A stretch of 64,000 nucleotides of DNA from Artemisia argyi (Eukaryota > Streptophyta > Magnoliopsida > Asterales > Asteraceae): positions 196,961,322-197,025,321 of the forward strand of contig CM060680.1 of NCBI GenBank assembly GCA_030686995.1. Direction: 5' to 3'. This document shows, in pieces, positions 61,610 through 64,000 of the stretch. The notes below the pieces were generated by a model. That model had not been told where the DNA came from, made no database searches, and saw nothing but the letters and a program-made list of their open reading frames with translations. The stretch's first letter is position 1. Each line of letters opens with the position of its first letter. The position numbers and the translations under genes are program-made.

Positions 61610-62985
61610 TAATTTGATAAGTTGTGAAGCTCATAGTCCTAATGTTAAAACATTGTAAACAAAAGTATGCCCACCAATATTGAAAAGTAATGGCATCGTT
61701 CACTTCTTTTTCCATTTTGACTTGACTTTGAGCATTTTTTTTAAAAGCAAAAATTGAAACTACTTCTATGACCATTGTGATATTCTTAGTAGTTTCCTTA
61801 CTAATATTTAGTTACTTTCCTTTATTATGTTTTGTTAGTGAATAAGTTAATTATAGGGCATCTTTTAGTATAAATATATAGGGTATTAGGGTTGTAACTG
61901 CTGAATAATATTTTGGTTTATTGATTTCGTGTTAATTGGGAGAGCTTATTCGACCTCTCGAATGTCGATTATTCTATCTTTATTGTTCTTTTACCTTATT
62001 ATCTATCCGGTTCGGATCACAATGTCATTAAAAGATGATTTATCTGTTTTATAACTATTGAGGTTATTATTTATTTAAATATTGTCTCTAGTTACCAGGT
62101 ACCAAAATGGTACCGTGCTCGTCCCTAAATTCATGTTATGAAAGTTTAGAACCAAGTAATAGTCTTGATCAGCTTCATTTTCCGTTTCATGATATAGTTC
62201 ATGTTGCAGCTACAGCTTCAGATTATGTTCATGTTTATAGTTAGCTCATATTCATGACATTTTATATGTTAGTCATTTATGTGTTAATAGCATATATGTG
62301 CATCTATTATGTTTTAGGTGCTCAAGACATGTTCCATGATCGTTAGCTTGCATTTCATGATTCAAGTGATTAACGGATTTCAGCTTAACATGTTTAGTAG
62401 ATTAGACATGTTTTTAGTATGCTATGTTGTGTTTCAAGTATAGCCGCAGAAAACATCATGTTATTAAGATAGCTCAGAAACTAGTAGTATGTAGATACGG
62501 GTGCCCCAGAATTAGTTAGTCAGAAAGCTTCAGATAAACAAAATAAGAATCTCCCATTTACGACTCCTATGAGGAGCATCCGTGCTTAAATTGCACTTAT
62601 TACATCCTATGTGGAGTACCTTTGTGTGAATAGCACATTACAGCACATATGATATAGCTATGTTGCCTTTCAGGATGTCACGACCTGGATTGCATCTGTG
62701 CAAGAGGGTATAGGCCGCACCATGAGTACTCGCAGCCTTTAGGGGAATTCCGATATCCAACAGCAAGTTGATTAAAATATTATGTATGTAGTCTCACTGA
62801 TAAATTCAGACTTTAGCCTTTGACTCGGTTAAAAATCATATGTTTAGCCAGTAGCAAGTTTACTCAGTAACCGTATGTTCAGCCTCAGAAATCATTTCAG
62901 AAATAGCTTAGAAATCAGTTAGAAACAAATTCAGTGATAGCCTCGGACTCAGTTGTAAATGTGCTATATGCACATAGCCAGAATA
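61610..62985. other. Upstream flank of the kinase pseudogene and repeat-like DNA
   Basis: A TATATATTTATA word on the minus strand at about 61867-61878 is a candidate but distant TATA box for the kinase. From about 62150 the sequence has the T/A/G texture of an LTR or retroelement spacer (repeated catgtt / agttcatgtt words; ggatgtcacgacctgg). No coding frame is recognised. Confidence 0.35.
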
Positions 62986-63145
62986 GAGATTTATACACTT
63001 ATAATCCTTTGTTGATAACTTGCCGTATGTATTCACGACATCCTTTGTGGATGATGTACTTTATGCACTTATAATCCTTCGTTATAACATGCCTTATGTA
63101 TTCACGACATCCTTTGTGGATAATGTGCTTCATGAACTTATGACA
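62986..63145. repeat. Tandem pair of ~75-bp units
   Basis: Two consecutive units share cttataatcctt-gtt, atgtattcacgacatccttt and gtggat-atgt-ctt words, starting near 62998 and 63068. Confidence 0.65.
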
Positions 63146-63394
63146 AGTATGAAGTTAGAACCGGTTAGACACCGGATATGATTAAGTAGTCATGTGCCAA
63201 GTTTACAGTGTCTTTGTTATATATTTTGCAAGTTAGAACTTTTAAAGGGGTGTTTGGCATAAGCCCCCTTATATGTAAAACGTACGCTTCCGCAACTGTG
63301 TATTTAATCTTTTGACATGTTATATAATATTTACGAAATGAGTTTCCACAAGTTTGGGTTTTTACGTTAAGCAGAACAACATTATACGAAAAAT

Positions 63395-63470
63395 GGTCAA
63401 GTGCAGACTAGAGGTTTCTGACCGCTGGTCAGACCAAGACTAGAGGTTTCTGACCGCTGGTCAGCCCCTC
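63395..63470. repeat. Tandem 33-bp repeat (agactagaggtttctgaccg)
   Basis: The word agactagaggtttctgaccg followed by ctggtcag occurs twice in direct succession. The internal CTGACCGCTGGTCAG is partly palindromic. A diverged third copy may follow (tctccaaccgccggtcac). Confidence 0.7.
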
Positions 63471-63599
63471 TTGGTCACCGGCTTTAGTCTCCAACCGCCG
63501 GTCACATTACTCTGACTGCCGACTAAATGGCCTTCAGCTGATCAGTTTTAAATTTTTTTGATTTTTTCAAAATTTGTGCGTTTCATTTTTTATATAATT

Positions 63600-64000
63600 C
63601 GAGAAATTGGAATTAGTAAATCAGTGAATGTCACTGCCAGTGACCCAGTGGGGTTGGAGGAATTCCCAGATTGTGACCATAACGAATCATTATCATTGTT
63701 ACGTGAAGATGAGTCATGAACAAATTGACGCACCGCCCCATAATTATATACTTGCAAAAGCCACGACTGAAATTATGACAAACCAGGGGATTGAAGAAGC
63801 GTTGGCTCCCATGGTTGTCACGTACATCACGAGTAGGAGTACATGCATTGGAGTTATTGTCTAGGATAACTGCTGGAGACAAGGATGTATTGTTGGTGGT
63901 TGAAACCCGAGTCTTTGAAATCAAGCACATCTCCTTGTTGGTTATCGACTTATCGGTTATCATTGACTGGACCATATCAAGATCTCGTAGTTTAGAAGTA
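63600..64000 (-). pseudogene. Degenerate Copia gag with CCCH-type zinc finger (runs off the window)
   Basis: On the minus strand, text such as TTNNTSLSPAVI is followed by VCHNFSRGFCKY. After a frame change comes a QFVHD-like end, giving the C-x-C-x-C-x-H layout of a CCCH finger, and then a Ser/Asn-rich tail (SSSRNNDN). This mirrors the gag of the intact Copia at 37.6 kb. The frame is broken inside the finger and the element continues past 64000. No LTR is seen in the window. Confidence 0.5.

Overview
The window is plant nuclear DNA, AT-rich and dominated by transposable elements. It is from a eudicot, probably Asteraceae: the Gypsy polyprotein closely resembles the gag-pol ORFs I know from that family. 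That assignment is inference from family style. Only four loci look like ordinary host genes or gene relics in place: a CLE peptide gene (44.1 kb), an eleven-exon secreted leucine-rich-repeat protein gene (51.3-56.2 kb, + strand), an S-domain receptor kinase pseudogene (58.1-61.6 kb, - strand) and a decayed extra copy of its last exon (57.5-57.7 kb).

Layout. 1-9.84 kb: the 3' part of what looks like a gene-capturing Helitron. It carries same-strand, intron-containing, mutated fragments of at least three unrelated housekeeping genes (COG6, an ABC1/ADCK-type kinase, and the splicing factor SYF1/XAB2). It ends in a GC-rich hairpin followed by CTAG|T. That terminus abuts a TA microsatellite lying inside the 5' LTR of the next element. 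9.84-21.02 kb: a Tekay/Del-type Gypsy chromovirus with a complete 3.26 kb 3' LTR, a 5' LTR lacking its first ~2.1 kb, an extra 513-aa ORF before gag, and a damaged gag-pol. It sits in a minus-strand relic of another LTR element (21.0-22.0 kb). 22-33.7 kb: gene-free, AT-rich DNA with several MITE-like repeats and a duplicated ~1.2 kb mosaic.

33.7-35.1 kb: a Mutator-type foldback element with very long inverted repeats and a 9-bp target duplication. 35.16-35.81 kb: a 647-bp non-autonomous Helitron with four tandem 73-bp units. 37.34-42.01 kb: a full-length Copia element with identical 138-bp LTRs and a perfect 5-bp target duplication, broken only by one extra G in a G6 run. 43-51 kb: the CLE gene among MITEs, a SINE and microsatellites. 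51.3-61.6 kb: the LRR gene and receptor kinase pseudogene facing each other, with a MITE in LRR intron 1 and a short SINE between them. 61.6-64 kb: tandem-repeat-rich DNA and a degenerate Copia gag on the minus strand.

The most interesting system is the nested stack at the left end: host LTR relic, then a young Gypsy element, then a Helitron carrying captured multi-gene exon cassettes. The Gypsy LTR parts that can be compared differ at about nine positions in ~1.1 kb, so both later insertions appear recent even though the captured gene pieces are heavily decayed.
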